Assembly (NCBI RefSeq): GCF_023195695.1
Contig: NZ_JALPQG010000001.1
Coordinates: 62,001 to 126,000 of the forward strand
Length of the DNA stretch: 64,000 nucleotides
DNA from: Aliiroseovarius sp. S1339
GTDB taxonomy: Bacteria > Pseudomonadota > Alphaproteobacteria > Rhodobacterales > Rhodobacteraceae
Reading direction: 5' to 3'
Shown here one piece after another: positions 29,776 to 38,489 of the stretch (the first letter of the stretch is position 1; every line of letters begins with the position of its first letter). The notes beneath the pieces are model-generated. The model did not search any database, was not told where the DNA came from, and was given only the letters and a program-made list of their open reading frames with translations. Position numbers and translations under genes: made by a program.

Positions 29776-32244
29776 ATGGGCAAGGTCGTTCTTTGGATGA
29801 TCCGGATCGTGGCAGGACTGCTTGGGCTTGCGGGGTTGGTGATGGTGCTGGTTTATTATCTGGCCGCGCAATCCCTGCCCGACTATAGCGTCACGCGCCA
29901 GACCGCCGGCATCTCGGCCCCGGTCGAGATTGTGCGCAACAATGCCAACATCCCGCATATATTTGCCGAAAACGATGCCGATGTGTTTTTCGGGCTGGGT
30001 TATGCCCATGCGCAGGACCGGTTGTGGCAAATGATGGTGATGCGCCGCACGGCACAAGGTCGCCTGTCCGAGCTGTTCGGACGTCGTACATTGCAAGTGG
30101 ACGAGCTGATGCGACGGCTTGACCTATACAGTCTGTCCAAGGCCGCCGTCGCAGTGCAGGACGATGACACCAAAGCCGCGCTGAAAGCCTACAGCTCCGG
30201 GGTCAACGCCTATCTGAGCCGTGTGAACTCGGACGCTCTGGGCCGTGGTGCACCCGAATTTTTCATGTTTTCCAATGATATTTCGCCGTGGCAACCCGCC
30301 GACAGCATCGCCATTCTGAAACTGATGGGCGTGCAACTTGCCGGTCATCTGGAAGACGAGCTTCTGCGCGCCCGCGTCACACTCGCCCTGCCAGAAGACC
30401 GGGTGAAGGACATTCTGCCCGATATTCCCGGCACCGGTGTGGCGGCCCTGCCCGACTATGCCGCCCTTCTGGGCGTGCCCGCGACGCAGTTCGCCAACCT
30501 ACCCGCCAATCAAGATCGCCCTGATCTTTGGCCCACACCGCGTCGTGGCTTTGCAGGCGCGTCAAATGCTTGGGCAGCAGCGGCCAAACGTTCGGCTTCG
30601 GGCGGCACGCTGCTGGCCAATGATCCGCATCTTGGGTTCACCGCGCCAGCGATTTGGTATCTGGCACGGTTGGAGCTTTCGACAGGCGGAGTGATCGGCG
30701 GCACGATCCCCGGCATGCCCGCGATGCTGGTTGGGCGGTCGGATGAATTTGGCTGGGGTGTCACCTCGTCTTATCTGGACGACCAAGACCTGCATGTCGA
30801 ACAGCTGAACCCGGACAATCCCGGAGAAGTCAAAACTCCCGACGGGTTCAAACGCCTGACCACGCGCGGCTCGATCGTGAAGATCAAAGACGAAGCGCCT
30901 GTGACCTTCAATCTGCAATGGTCCGAAAATGGGCCGATCCTGCCCGGTCATCTGTTTGACCTTGGGATCATCACCCCACAGGGCCACGCGATGTCCCTGA
31001 ACTGGACGCTGTTGACGAAAGAAGACCGCTCGATGAGCGCGGCTGTCCGGTTGATGCGGTCAAAAACCGTGATGCAGGGCATTGCTGCCGGGACGGATTA
31101 CGTCGCGCCCAGCCTGACCCTGACTATGGCGGATCGCGACAGCATTGCCATGAAGGTCATCGGTGCGATGCCGAAACGGGACGCGGCACATCAGACCCGC
31201 GGTCGTATTCCCAGCCCCGGCTGGGCGGCAGAAAACCGGTGGCAAGGGCAGCTGAGCTACAGCGCCAACCCCGAGTTTGTTCAGCCGACCGGCGGGATTG
31301 TCGGCAACACCAACAACAAGCTGGTCGACCGCCCCTTCCCCAATCATATGAGCTATAACTGGGGCGACAGCCAACGCGTGCAGCGCTGGAGCCGCTTGAT
31401 GCAGGCGCGCGAAGTGCACACACGCGACAGTTTCATCGAAGCACAGCTGGACTCTGTGTCCGTCACCGCCCGCACGCTTTTGCCGCTGATTGGCGCTGAC
31501 CTATGGTTCACCGGCGACGCCGCCCCTGAAGGCACGGTTGAACGTGAACGCCAGCGTGCGCTGACGTTGCTGGCCAACTGGAACGGAGAAATGAACGAAC
31601 ATATGCCCGAGCCGCTGATTTATTCGGCCTGGCTGCGCGCCCTTCAGACCCGCCTGATCCGTGACGAGCTTGGTCCGCTGGCAAATGAATTCCCTCATGT
31701 GGACCCGATCTTCATTGAACGTGTTTTTCGCGATATCCAAGGGGCGGGCGTCTGGTGTGACGTCATCCAATCGGCACCAGAGGAAACTTGCACCGACGTT
31801 GCCCGTGTTGCGCTGGATGACGCGCTTTTGTGGCTGCAGGAAAATGCTGGCGGCGCGCAGGAAAGCCTGCGTTGGGGGGATTATCACGAGGTGACGCACC
31901 AACACCCTGTGCTGGGCGATGTGCCGTTTCTGAAATGGTTCGTGAACATTCGCCAATCGACCTCGGGTGGGGACAACACCTTACAGCGCGGGCGTACAGC
32001 GGGAAAAGGCCAGAACCCCTATCGCAACGTGCACGGGGCCGGGTTTCGCGGCGTGTATGATTTCGCCGACCCCAACAGCTCTCTTTTCGTGATCTCGACC
32101 GGGCAGTCGGGCCATCCGCTGTCACGCCATTACGATGATCTGGGCGAGCTGTGGCGGCGCGGCGAATACACCCCGATGTCGCTTGACCCGGCTTTGGCGC
32201 GTGCGGCGTCCGTGGGCGTAACGCAGCTGTTGCCAAAGAATTAA
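29776..32244 (+). CDS. Penicillin acylase family protein (possible AHL acylase)
   Basis: The 822-residue protein is an N-terminal-nucleophile hydrolase exported across the inner membrane: an N-terminal hydrophobic segment (residues 5-30) acts as signal or anchor. The A-chain part starts with VEIVRNNANIPHIFAENDADVFFGLGYAHAQDRLWQM, the B-chain begins at the autocatalytic serine in GASNAW (Ser263), and later NPDNPGEV and NTNNKLV match family blocks. Such enzymes cleave amides; members include penicillin and acyl-homoserine-lactone acylases, so a role in quorum signal turnover is possible but not shown. The start may be ATG 29776 or GTG 29773. It is convergent with hflX, stops six bases apart. 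Confidence 0.88.
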   Translation: MGKVVLWMIRIVAGLLGLAGLVMVLVYYLAAQSLPDYSVTRQTAGISAPVEIVRNNANIPHIFAENDADVFFGLGYAHAQDRLWQMMVMRRTAQGRLSELFGRRTLQVDELMRRLDLYSLSKAAVAVQDDDTKAALKAYSSGVNAYLSRVNSDALGRGAPEFFMFSNDISPWQPADSIAILKLMGVQLAGHLEDELLRARVTLALPEDRVKDILPDIPGTGVAALPDYAALLGVPATQFANLPANQDRPDLWPTPRRGFAGASNAWAAAAKRSASGGTLLANDPHLGFTAPAIWYLARLELSTGGVIGGTIPGMPAMLVGRSDEFGWGVTSSYLDDQDLHVEQLNPDNPGEVKTPDGFKRLTTRGSIVKIKDEAPVTFNLQWSENGPILPGHLFDLGIITPQGHAMSLNWTLLTKEDRSMSAAVRLMRSKTVMQGIAAGTDYVAPSLTLTMADRDSIAMKVIGAMPKRDAAHQTRGRIPSPGWAAENRWQGQLSYSANPEFVQPTGGIVGNTNNKLVDRPFPNHMSYNWGDSQRVQRWSRLMQAREVHTRDSFIEAQLDSVSVTARTLLPLIGADLWFTGDAAPEGTVERERQRALTLLANWNGEMNEHMPEPLIYSAWLRALQTRLIRDELGPLANEFPHVDPIFIERVFRDIQGAGVWCDVIQSAPEETCTDVARVALDDALLWLQENAGGAQESLRWGDYHEVTHQHPVLGDVPFLKWFVNIRQSTSGGDNTLQRGRTAGKGQNPYRNVHGAGFRGVYDFADPNSSLFVISTGQSGHPLSRHYDDLGELWRRGEYTPMSLDPALARAASVGVTQLLPKN

Positions 32245-32249
32245 CGCGG

Positions 32250-33560
32250 TTAGAGCGCCGCGTAGTCCGCCGCCTGACGATCCGTCCAGGTCACAGTCAC
32301 CTGCCAGCCGTCTTCGCCGGGCTCTTCGGCCTCTACAATGCCTTTGTCAAACAGCCACGCGCGTTTGCGGCCATCGGAGAACGCCAGCGACAGCGTTTCT
32401 GTTTTGCGTGGCGCATCAAGGATAGCGTCGATGGTTTGCACAAGATCGTCAAACCCTTCGCCGGTCAGGGCAGAGATTGCCAAGACCTGATCGTTGCGTT
32501 CAGCTTCGCGCCTGCGCGCTTCTTGTGCCTCATCATCCAGCAGGTCGATCTTGTTCCAGATCTCAAGTTGTGGTGTTTCTTCGCTGACGCCAAGTTGGGA
32601 CATGATCAGCTCGACATCATGGGCCTGTTCATCGGAGCTCGCGTGGCTGATGTCCCGCACATGCAAGATCAGATCGGCCGCCAACACCTCTTCCAACGTG
32701 GCGCGGAAGGCGGCCACTAGCTGGGTTGGCAGGTCCGAGATGAAGCCCACCGTGTCCGACAAGATCACCTTGCGCCCACCGCCCTGCGCAGCCTGATTGC
32801 CAACCGACGGCAGTTCGATCTGACGCATGGTGGGGTCAAGCGTGGCAAACAGCATGTCTTTCGCCAGCACGTTCGCCCCGGTCATCCGATTGAACAGAGT
32901 GGATTTTCCCGCGTTCGTATAGCCAACAAGCGCCACAATTGGATATGGCACCTTGGCGCGGGCGGCGCGGTGCAATTCGCGGGTTTTGACGACCTTGGAC
33001 AGTTGCTTGCGCAGACGGTTCAGATGGTCGTCAATCGCGCGCCGGTCAGCCTCGATCTGGGTTTCGCCGGGGCCACCGACAAAGCCAAGCCCGCCGCGCT
33101 GGCGTTCAAGGTGGGTCCACGCGCGGACCAATCGCGTGCGCTGATAGGTCAGCGCCGCCATTTCGACCTGCAACACGCCTTCACGCGTGCGTGCCCGATC
33201 CGAGAAAATCTCAAGGATCAGGCCTGTTCGATCCAATATCTTGACGTTCCATTCTTTCTCTAGATTGCGCTGCTGCACGGGGCTGACGGGACCGTCAATA
33301 AAGACAAGATCAACTTCGGCACTGTCCAGTTTCGCGCCAAGTTCCTGCAACTTGCCCTTGCCAAAAAGCTTGCCGGGATGGGGCGTAGGAAGGCGCACGA
33401 CGTCAGCGCCCACCACCTCAAGATGTGGCAAGGCGGATGCAAGGGAAACAGCTTCCTCAAGCGCGGGCGCGGGATCACGCCGCCCCCTGTCAGATGTCAG
33501 TTCGGGGTGGAAAACCCAAGCCCGGGTGGGCTGTTCTTCCCTGTCAATGAGGTCGTTCAG
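32250..33560 (-). CDS. hflX: GTPase HflX, probable CTG start
   Basis: HflX is a ribosome-splitting GTPase. The P-loop is in [17 protein letters not shown], with [23 protein letters not shown] as G3 and WNKIDLLDD as G4; the N-terminal HflX domain has [23 protein letters not shown]. With only the ATG/GTG/TTG starts, the frame would begin at a TTG at 33431, inside the HflX domain. Reading on upstream adds 43 residues ([18 protein letters not shown] and onward) that look like the missing HflX N-terminus. The only start in that stretch is a CTG at 33558-33560 that overlaps the hfq stop as CTGA. I take this as the start, giving 436 residues, the normal length. It forms an operon with hfq. Confidence 0.9.
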   Translation of the reverse strand: MNDLIDREEQPTRAWVFHPELTSDRGRRDPAPALEEAVSLASALPHLEVVGADVVRLPTPHPGKLFGKGKLQELGAKLDSAEVDLVFIDGPVSPVQQRNLEKEWNVKILDRTGLILEIFSDRARTREGVLQVEMAALTYQRTRLVRAWTHLERQRGGLGFVGGPGETQIEADRRAIDDHLNRLRKQLSKVVKTRELHRAARAKVPYPIVALVGYTNAGKSTLFNRMTGANVLAKDMLFATLDPTMRQIELPSVGNQAAQGGGRKVILSDTVGFISDLPTQLVAAFRATLEEVLAADLILHVRDISHASSDEQAHDVELIMSQLGVSEETPQLEIWNKIDLLDDEAQEARRREAERNDQVLAISALTGEGFDDLVQTIDAILDAPRKTETLSLAFSDGRKRAWLFDKGIVEAEEPGEDGWQVTVTWTDRQAADYAAL

Positions 33561-33793
33561 CTTTCTTCGCCATCATAAAGGTTGATCGGCTGGCCCGGCA
33601 TAATGGTCGAAATCGCGTGCTTATAAACAAGCTGTGACTGCCCATCACGGCGCAGAAGGACGCAGAAATTATCGAACCACGAAATAACGCCCTGCAGCTT
33701 CACGCCATTGATCAGAAAGATCGTCACGGGGACTTTTGCTTTTCGAACATGATTCAGAAACGCATCCTGTAGGTTCTGTTTGTCGGCAGCCAT
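33557..33793 (-). CDS. hfq: RNA chaperone Hfq
   Basis: Hfq binds small RNAs and mRNAs as a hexamer. The 78-residue protein shows Sm1 ([25 protein letters not shown] in parts) and Sm2 ([11 protein letters not shown]) and the distal/proximal residues expected. Length and the short acidic C-terminus (YDGEES) are typical of alphaproteobacterial Hfq. The start has AAAGGA upstream and hflX overlaps the stop by two bases. The intergenic 201 bases to trkH contain the promoter. The window has three putative small RNAs that would be plausible Hfq partners. Confidence 0.97.
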   Translation of the reverse strand: MAADKQNLQDAFLNHVRKAKVPVTIFLINGVKLQGVISWFDNFCVLLRRDGQSQLVYKHAISTIMPGQPINLYDGEES

Positions 33794-33994
33794 CGCTTTT
33801 TTCCTTTGTTGTCTCGTGCTGCCGGAGCCCCGACAGAATATTACTGACCGACACTATGGCGTGGAGACTTAACCTTTTCCAGTCCCTTTTTGCATCATGG
33901 TATCAAGGCGATGGCCCCGGACCGCTGGGAAGAGCCGCATCGCAGCATCACGCGCGGCGCGTGCGTAATGTGTGTATTTTGCAGCGGGCGGGTG

Positions 33995-35542
33995 TTAACG
34001 CCGCCAGCTTTCAGGGTTCAGCAGCGCCACAATGGCCAGCATTTCCAGTCTGCCAAGGATCATGGCACCTGCCAGCACCGCTTTGGCGGGATCGCTGAGC
34101 GCACTATATGAAATCGGCTCGGACGCCGCGATTTGGGCGATTGGGCCCGTGGTGGTCAGGGCCGCGATGGTCAAGGTCATCGAGCTTTCGAAATCCTGCC
34201 CCATCAACGCAAACAGCCCCATGACCAGTGCGACTGACATCGACATGAGCATAAAGAACACCCATGCCATATAGGCCCCCCGGCCCCGCATATGCCGCGC
34301 CTCAATGCCCGACCCGCCGACCGAGGACGGGTGGACGAGCTTCTCCATCTCGCGCAGCCCGTGCACATAAAGCGCGTAGACCCGCATCAGTTTCGCGCCC
34401 CCGGCGGTTGTGGCAACGCCCCCGCCGACCAACGCAAGACCCATCAGGATCAGGCCCGGTGTCTGAAGGCCGGACCAGTTGCGACTGACCTCCCATGCGG
34501 CACTTTCAAAACCGGTGGTGGTCAGGAACGATAGCACAGTGAAAAAGCTTCCCCAAAGCGAGGTGATGCCAGCGATCCAATTCAGTTCTTCGTCGACGTC
34601 ATAAGCACCCAGCCAATGGCGCAGGAACAAAAACAACGGCAGCACGATGACGATCACCAGCGCCATGCGGATTTCCGGGTCATCTGCCAGCCTGCGTCGT
34701 CGTTCGCTGCCCTGCATGTCCGAGGAAAAGGTCACGCGCGATATCGCAAAGAAAAAGAAGAAGACCATCACGATTTCGCCCACATATCCGGACTGCCCCC
34801 CACTTGGCCCCCCGACCGGAGAAATGCCGCTGGTCGCAATGGTCGACATCGCGTGGCACAGCGCGACGAAGGCACCGTCACCTGCCAGGATCAACCCCAA
34901 CCACAGGGCCAGCGTTAGCCCAGTGTAGACCGGCAACAGACGCACCCCATAGGTCCGAATACGTTCCGAGAAATCGGCAACGCGCGTGATTTGGCTGACC
35001 CCCGCCCCGAACCGTGTGTCGCGCGAGGCGGCAGCCCCGCGCGCCCCGAACCGGGCCCGCACTTCGAACCCGCCCAGTGACATCGGAGCCAGAATGGCAA
35101 TCGCACCGACCCAGATGAACAGCCCGCCCATCCAACCAACCAAGGCACGCCACAGATGCACCGAACGGGCGATCCGACCCGCATCGTCAAACAACGTCGC
35201 GCCAGTGGTGGTCAGGGCCGACACCATCTCGACATAGGAATTCAGGAAAGTCGTCGTGCGCACCGCCTGATGGAACGGCACCGCCAACATCAGGGGCAGC
35301 AACACGAACAAGCCCAGAAGCGCCAACAAGTGGCGTCGGTGTCGGGTGGAGCGTGGTCGATTTGCCATGGCGATCGCCAGAAACGAGGTCAGAAACCCAA
35401 AGAGCAGCGCCCCATACAGAAAGACCCGTGCCTCGTAAAACTCGCCAATCATCCAGCCAAAGCCCGCGGGCATCAACATCGCTAGCGCGCTGATCCCCAT
35501 CAAGATCACAAGCAGCGGCAGTTTGGCGATTTGGGCAAGCAT
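33995..35542 (-). CDS. trkH: Trk-type potassium uptake membrane protein TrkH
   Basis: TrkH is the potassium-translocating subunit of the Trk system. The 515-residue protein has ten or more hydrophobic segments and four P-loop-like repeats, e.g. SALTTTGATLFDD, CHAMSTIATSGISPVGG, TVLSFLTTTGFESAAW and AALTTTGPIAQ, the selectivity-filter turns. The sequence also carries GGVATTAGGAKLMRVYALYVHGLREMEKLVHPS near the gate. It lies 27 bases downstream of trkA on the same strand, so the two form one operon and make one complex. Confidence 0.94.
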   Translation of the reverse strand: MLAQIAKLPLLVILMGISALAMLMPAGFGWMIGEFYEARVFLYGALLFGFLTSFLAIAMANRPRSTRHRRHLLALLGLFVLLPLMLAVPFHQAVRTTTFLNSYVEMVSALTTTGATLFDDAGRIARSVHLWRALVGWMGGLFIWVGAIAILAPMSLGGFEVRARFGARGAAASRDTRFGAGVSQITRVADFSERIRTYGVRLLPVYTGLTLALWLGLILAGDGAFVALCHAMSTIATSGISPVGGPSGGQSGYVGEIVMVFFFFFAISRVTFSSDMQGSERRRRLADDPEIRMALVIVIVLPLFLFLRHWLGAYDVDEELNWIAGITSLWGSFFTVLSFLTTTGFESAAWEVSRNWSGLQTPGLILMGLALVGGGVATTAGGAKLMRVYALYVHGLREMEKLVHPSSVGGSGIEARHMRGRGAYMAWVFFMLMSMSVALVMGLFALMGQDFESSMTLTIAALTTTGPIAQIAASEPISYSALSDPAKAVLAGAMILGRLEMLAIVALLNPESWRR

Positions 35543-35569
35543 GGCGTTGGCCTTATGCGGGCTGCGGGA

Positions 35570-36946
35570 TCAGAAGAAGTCGATGGTGACTTGAAGCAGG
35601 CGTTCGACCTCGGGCACGTCTGCGGACATCGAGAACAGCGTGACCACGTCACCTTCATCAATCCGTGTGCCGCCTGTTGGCCTCACCACCTTGTCACCTT
35701 TCAGGATCGCGCCAACCAACACGCCTTCGGGGAAGTCAATGTCGCGCACCGCCTTGCCTGCAATCGGCGAGGTCGACAATACCTGCGCCTCGATCACCTC
35801 GGCCTCGGCGTCGCCCAGCGAATAGACCTCGCGCACCTTGCCGTGGCGGATGTGGCGCAGGATTGAGCTAACGGTTTGCGTGCGCGGGTTGATATAAGCG
35901 TCGATTTTCAGAGGTCCCATGAGGTTGACCAGCGAGGGATCATTGATCAGGCAGATCGACATCGCGCAGCCCGCCGCCTTGGCCCTGACCGAGGCCAGCA
36001 GGTTCACCTTGTCATCATCGGTCACCGACAGAATGGCATCGGCACGTGGCACGCCCGCCTCGTTCATAAGCTCGATATTCATGCCGTCGCCATTCAAAAC
36101 AACCGTGCGTTCCAACGCATCGGCCGCGTGTTCGGCAACCGTGCGGTTTAACTCGACGACTTTGGCGCGCACGCGGTCGGTCCGTTTTTCCAGTTCACGC
36201 GCGACGGCCAGTCCGACATTGCCACCCCCAAGGATGACAACACGTTCCTGCCGCTTGACCGATTTGCCGAACACCTCAAGCGTGCGGTTCACATCTTCGG
36301 TGCGGGTGAACACATAGATTTGGTCACCACCAAAAAGTTGGTCGCCGGGTTCCGGCGCAAACAAGGATCCCTCACGGCGGATGCCGACAACCACGGCGGT
36401 GAGCGTCGAAAACAGATCTGTCAACTGGCGCAATGGCGTGTTCACCACCGGGCAGTCTTCGGCAATCTGGATGCCCAGAAGCTGCACACGCGCGTCCATG
36501 AAGCTTTCAATGTCGAAAGCTGAAGGCGCTTGCAGCCGTTTCAGAACCGCTTGGGCGACCTCGCGTTCCGGGCTGATCACCACATCAATCGGAAGGTGGT
36601 CACGCCGATACAGATCGGCATAAATCGCGTCCAGATAGCTTTGCGCCCGCAGGCGCGCAATCTTGCGTGGGATCGAAAAAACAGAATGCGCCACCTGACA
36701 GGTGACCATGTTCACCTCGTCCGAATGCGTGGCGGCGATAATCATGTCGGCGTCGCGTGCGCCTGCGCGGTCCAGAACGTCAGGATAGGACGCATGTCCC
36801 GACACACCCTGCACATCAAGCGTATCGGTCGCGCGCGCCACAAGCTCGGCGTTGTTGTCCACCACGGTCACGTCATTCTTTTCACTGGAAAGGTGACGCG
36901 CGATTTGCCAGCCTACCTGGCCGGCACCGCAAATGATGACTTTCAT
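35570..36946 (-). CDS. trkA: Trk system potassium transporter TrkA
   Basis: TrkA is the cytoplasmic NAD-binding regulator of TrkH. The 458-residue protein has two Rossmann domains, MKVIICGAGQVGWQIARHL and VVILGGGNVGLAVAREL, each followed by a TrkA-C domain. GGGAGAACC precedes the ATG. It leads into trkH and follows ntrX with 109 bases between. In Rhodobacter-like genomes trkA commonly follows the ntrYX genes, and that order is present here. Confidence 0.96.
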   Translation of the reverse strand: MKVIICGAGQVGWQIARHLSSEKNDVTVVDNNAELVARATDTLDVQGVSGHASYPDVLDRAGARDADMIIAATHSDEVNMVTCQVAHSVFSIPRKIARLRAQSYLDAIYADLYRRDHLPIDVVISPEREVAQAVLKRLQAPSAFDIESFMDARVQLLGIQIAEDCPVVNTPLRQLTDLFSTLTAVVVGIRREGSLFAPEPGDQLFGGDQIYVFTRTEDVNRTLEVFGKSVKRQERVVILGGGNVGLAVARELEKRTDRVRAKVVELNRTVAEHAADALERTVVLNGDGMNIELMNEAGVPRADAILSVTDDDKVNLLASVRAKAAGCAMSICLINDPSLVNLMGPLKIDAYINPRTQTVSSILRHIRHGKVREVYSLGDAEAEVIEAQVLSTSPIAGKAVRDIDFPEGVLVGAILKGDKVVRPTGGTRIDEGDVVTLFSMSADVPEVERLLQVTIDFF

Positions 36947-37055
36947 CCGGTTCTCCCTGATGTCACGTCAAAATCCATGGCAGATGGTCCGGTTATGGTC
37001 AATGCCTGCGGATCAATGCCAATGTCGCCGTGTCGCACAGAGCGGGCCCGAGCGA

Positions 37056-38489
37056 TTACGCCTCGGCCTCAATTTCCGCCTCATCGTCTTCGCCCGCCAC
37101 ATAGGCCACGCGCGCGCCAGCTTTCGACCCAGTGACAACACCAAGGGATTTCAGTTTGCGGTGGAGGGCCGAACGCTCCATGCCCACAAAATTCGCGGTG
37201 CGAGAGATGTTGCCGCCAAAGCGGTTGATCTGGGTCAGAAGGTATTCCCGCTCGAACGCCTCGCGCGCTTCGCGCAGGGGCATCATGGCCAGCGCGCCGG
37301 ATACAACCACGCCCTGATCACCGCCATCCTCGCCCCCGCCGTCCTGCCCGGGAAGGTCCGTGGCCTGAATGGCACCCGTCCCTTCGCCCAAAATAAGCAC
37401 GCGTTCAATCATGTTCTTTAGTTGCCGCACGTTGCCCGGCCATTGCATTGTTTGAAGCATCGCCTCGGCGTCCTCCGCCAAGGCGCGCAATGGAAGCCCC
37501 TGATCGCGGTTGAACACTTCAAGGAAATAACGCGACAGCTCGGGTATATCCTCGCGCCGTTCGCCCAAGGGAGGCACGGCAATCGGCACCACATTCAGGC
37601 GGTGATACAGTTCTTCCCGGAACCGCCCGCCTTCGATTTCGACCTGCAAATCACGATTGGTAGATGAAATGACACGTAAATCGACCGACACTTTATCGTT
37701 GCCGCCGACGCGCTGGAACCTTTGGTCAACCAGCACACGAAGAATTTTGGATTGCGTGCCAAGCGGCATGTCTGCCACTTCGTCAAAATACAGCACGCCG
37801 CCATTGGCCTCCTCCAAAAGGCCGGGTTCTACGCCTCGTTCGGCACTTTCTCGGCCAAACAGAACCTCTTCCATACGGTCCGCCTCGATCGAGGCAGAGT
37901 TGACCACGACAAATGGCGCTGAGGCCCGATCAGAATTGGCATGAACATAGCGCGCCGCCATTTCTTTGCCTGCGCCCGCCGCGCCGCTTAAAAGCACACG
38001 TCCGTTTGACTTGGTAACTTTATCAAGATTTGATTTCAATGACTTGAAAGCCGCACTTGATCCAATCATCTCGGTCGGATGCAAGTCGCGACGCCTGAGT
38101 TCAGTGTTTTCGCGACGCAGGCGGCTTGTTTCCATCGCGCGCCCAATCACCACCATCAACTGGTCAATGTTGAACGGCTTTTCGATGAAATCATAGGCAC
38201 CCTGCTTGATCGCCGCGACCGCGATTTCAATGTTGCCATGCCCCGAGATGATCACCACGGGCACTTCGGGATGTTCGCGTTTGACCATCTTCAGGATGTC
38301 GATGCCGTCCATCGCTGAATCTTTCAGCCAAATGTCCAGGATCATCAGCGAGGGCAGTTCTGCCTTCACCTCGGCCACCGCCTCGTCTGACGTGCCCGCC
38401 AGCCGCGTTGAAAAGCCCTCATCTTCCAAGATATCCGAAATCAGTTCGCGGATGTCTCGTTCGTCGTCGACAATCAGAATATCACTCAT
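37056..38489 (-). CDS. ntrX: Nitrogen response regulator NtrX (lacks GAFTGA motif)
   Basis: NtrX is the response regulator partner of NtrY. The 477-residue protein has a receiver domain with the phosphoacceptor in LMILDIWLKDS (Asp52), an AAA+ domain with a Walker A of GAAGAGKEMAARYVH and VLYFDEVADMP as Walker B, and a Fis-type helix-turn-helix (NRFGGNISRTANFVGMERSALHRKLKSLGV). The L1 loop where sigma-54 activators read GAFTGA here reads FGRESAERGVEPGLLEEA, so the contact loop is missing and it probably does not act through sigma-54. Its start overlaps the ntrY stop by four bases. Confidence 0.95.
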   Translation of the reverse strand: MSDILIVDDERDIRELISDILEDEGFSTRLAGTSDEAVAEVKAELPSLMILDIWLKDSAMDGIDILKMVKREHPEVPVVIISGHGNIEIAVAAIKQGAYDFIEKPFNIDQLMVVIGRAMETSRLRRENTELRRRDLHPTEMIGSSAAFKSLKSNLDKVTKSNGRVLLSGAAGAGKEMAARYVHANSDRASAPFVVVNSASIEADRMEEVLFGRESAERGVEPGLLEEANGGVLYFDEVADMPLGTQSKILRVLVDQRFQRVGGNDKVSVDLRVISSTNRDLQVEIEGGRFREELYHRLNVVPIAVPPLGERREDIPELSRYFLEVFNRDQGLPLRALAEDAEAMLQTMQWPGNVRQLKNMIERVLILGEGTGAIQATDLPGQDGGGEDGGDQGVVVSGALAMMPLREAREAFEREYLLTQINRFGGNISRTANFVGMERSALHRKLKSLGVVTGSKAGARVAYVAGEDDEAEIEAEA

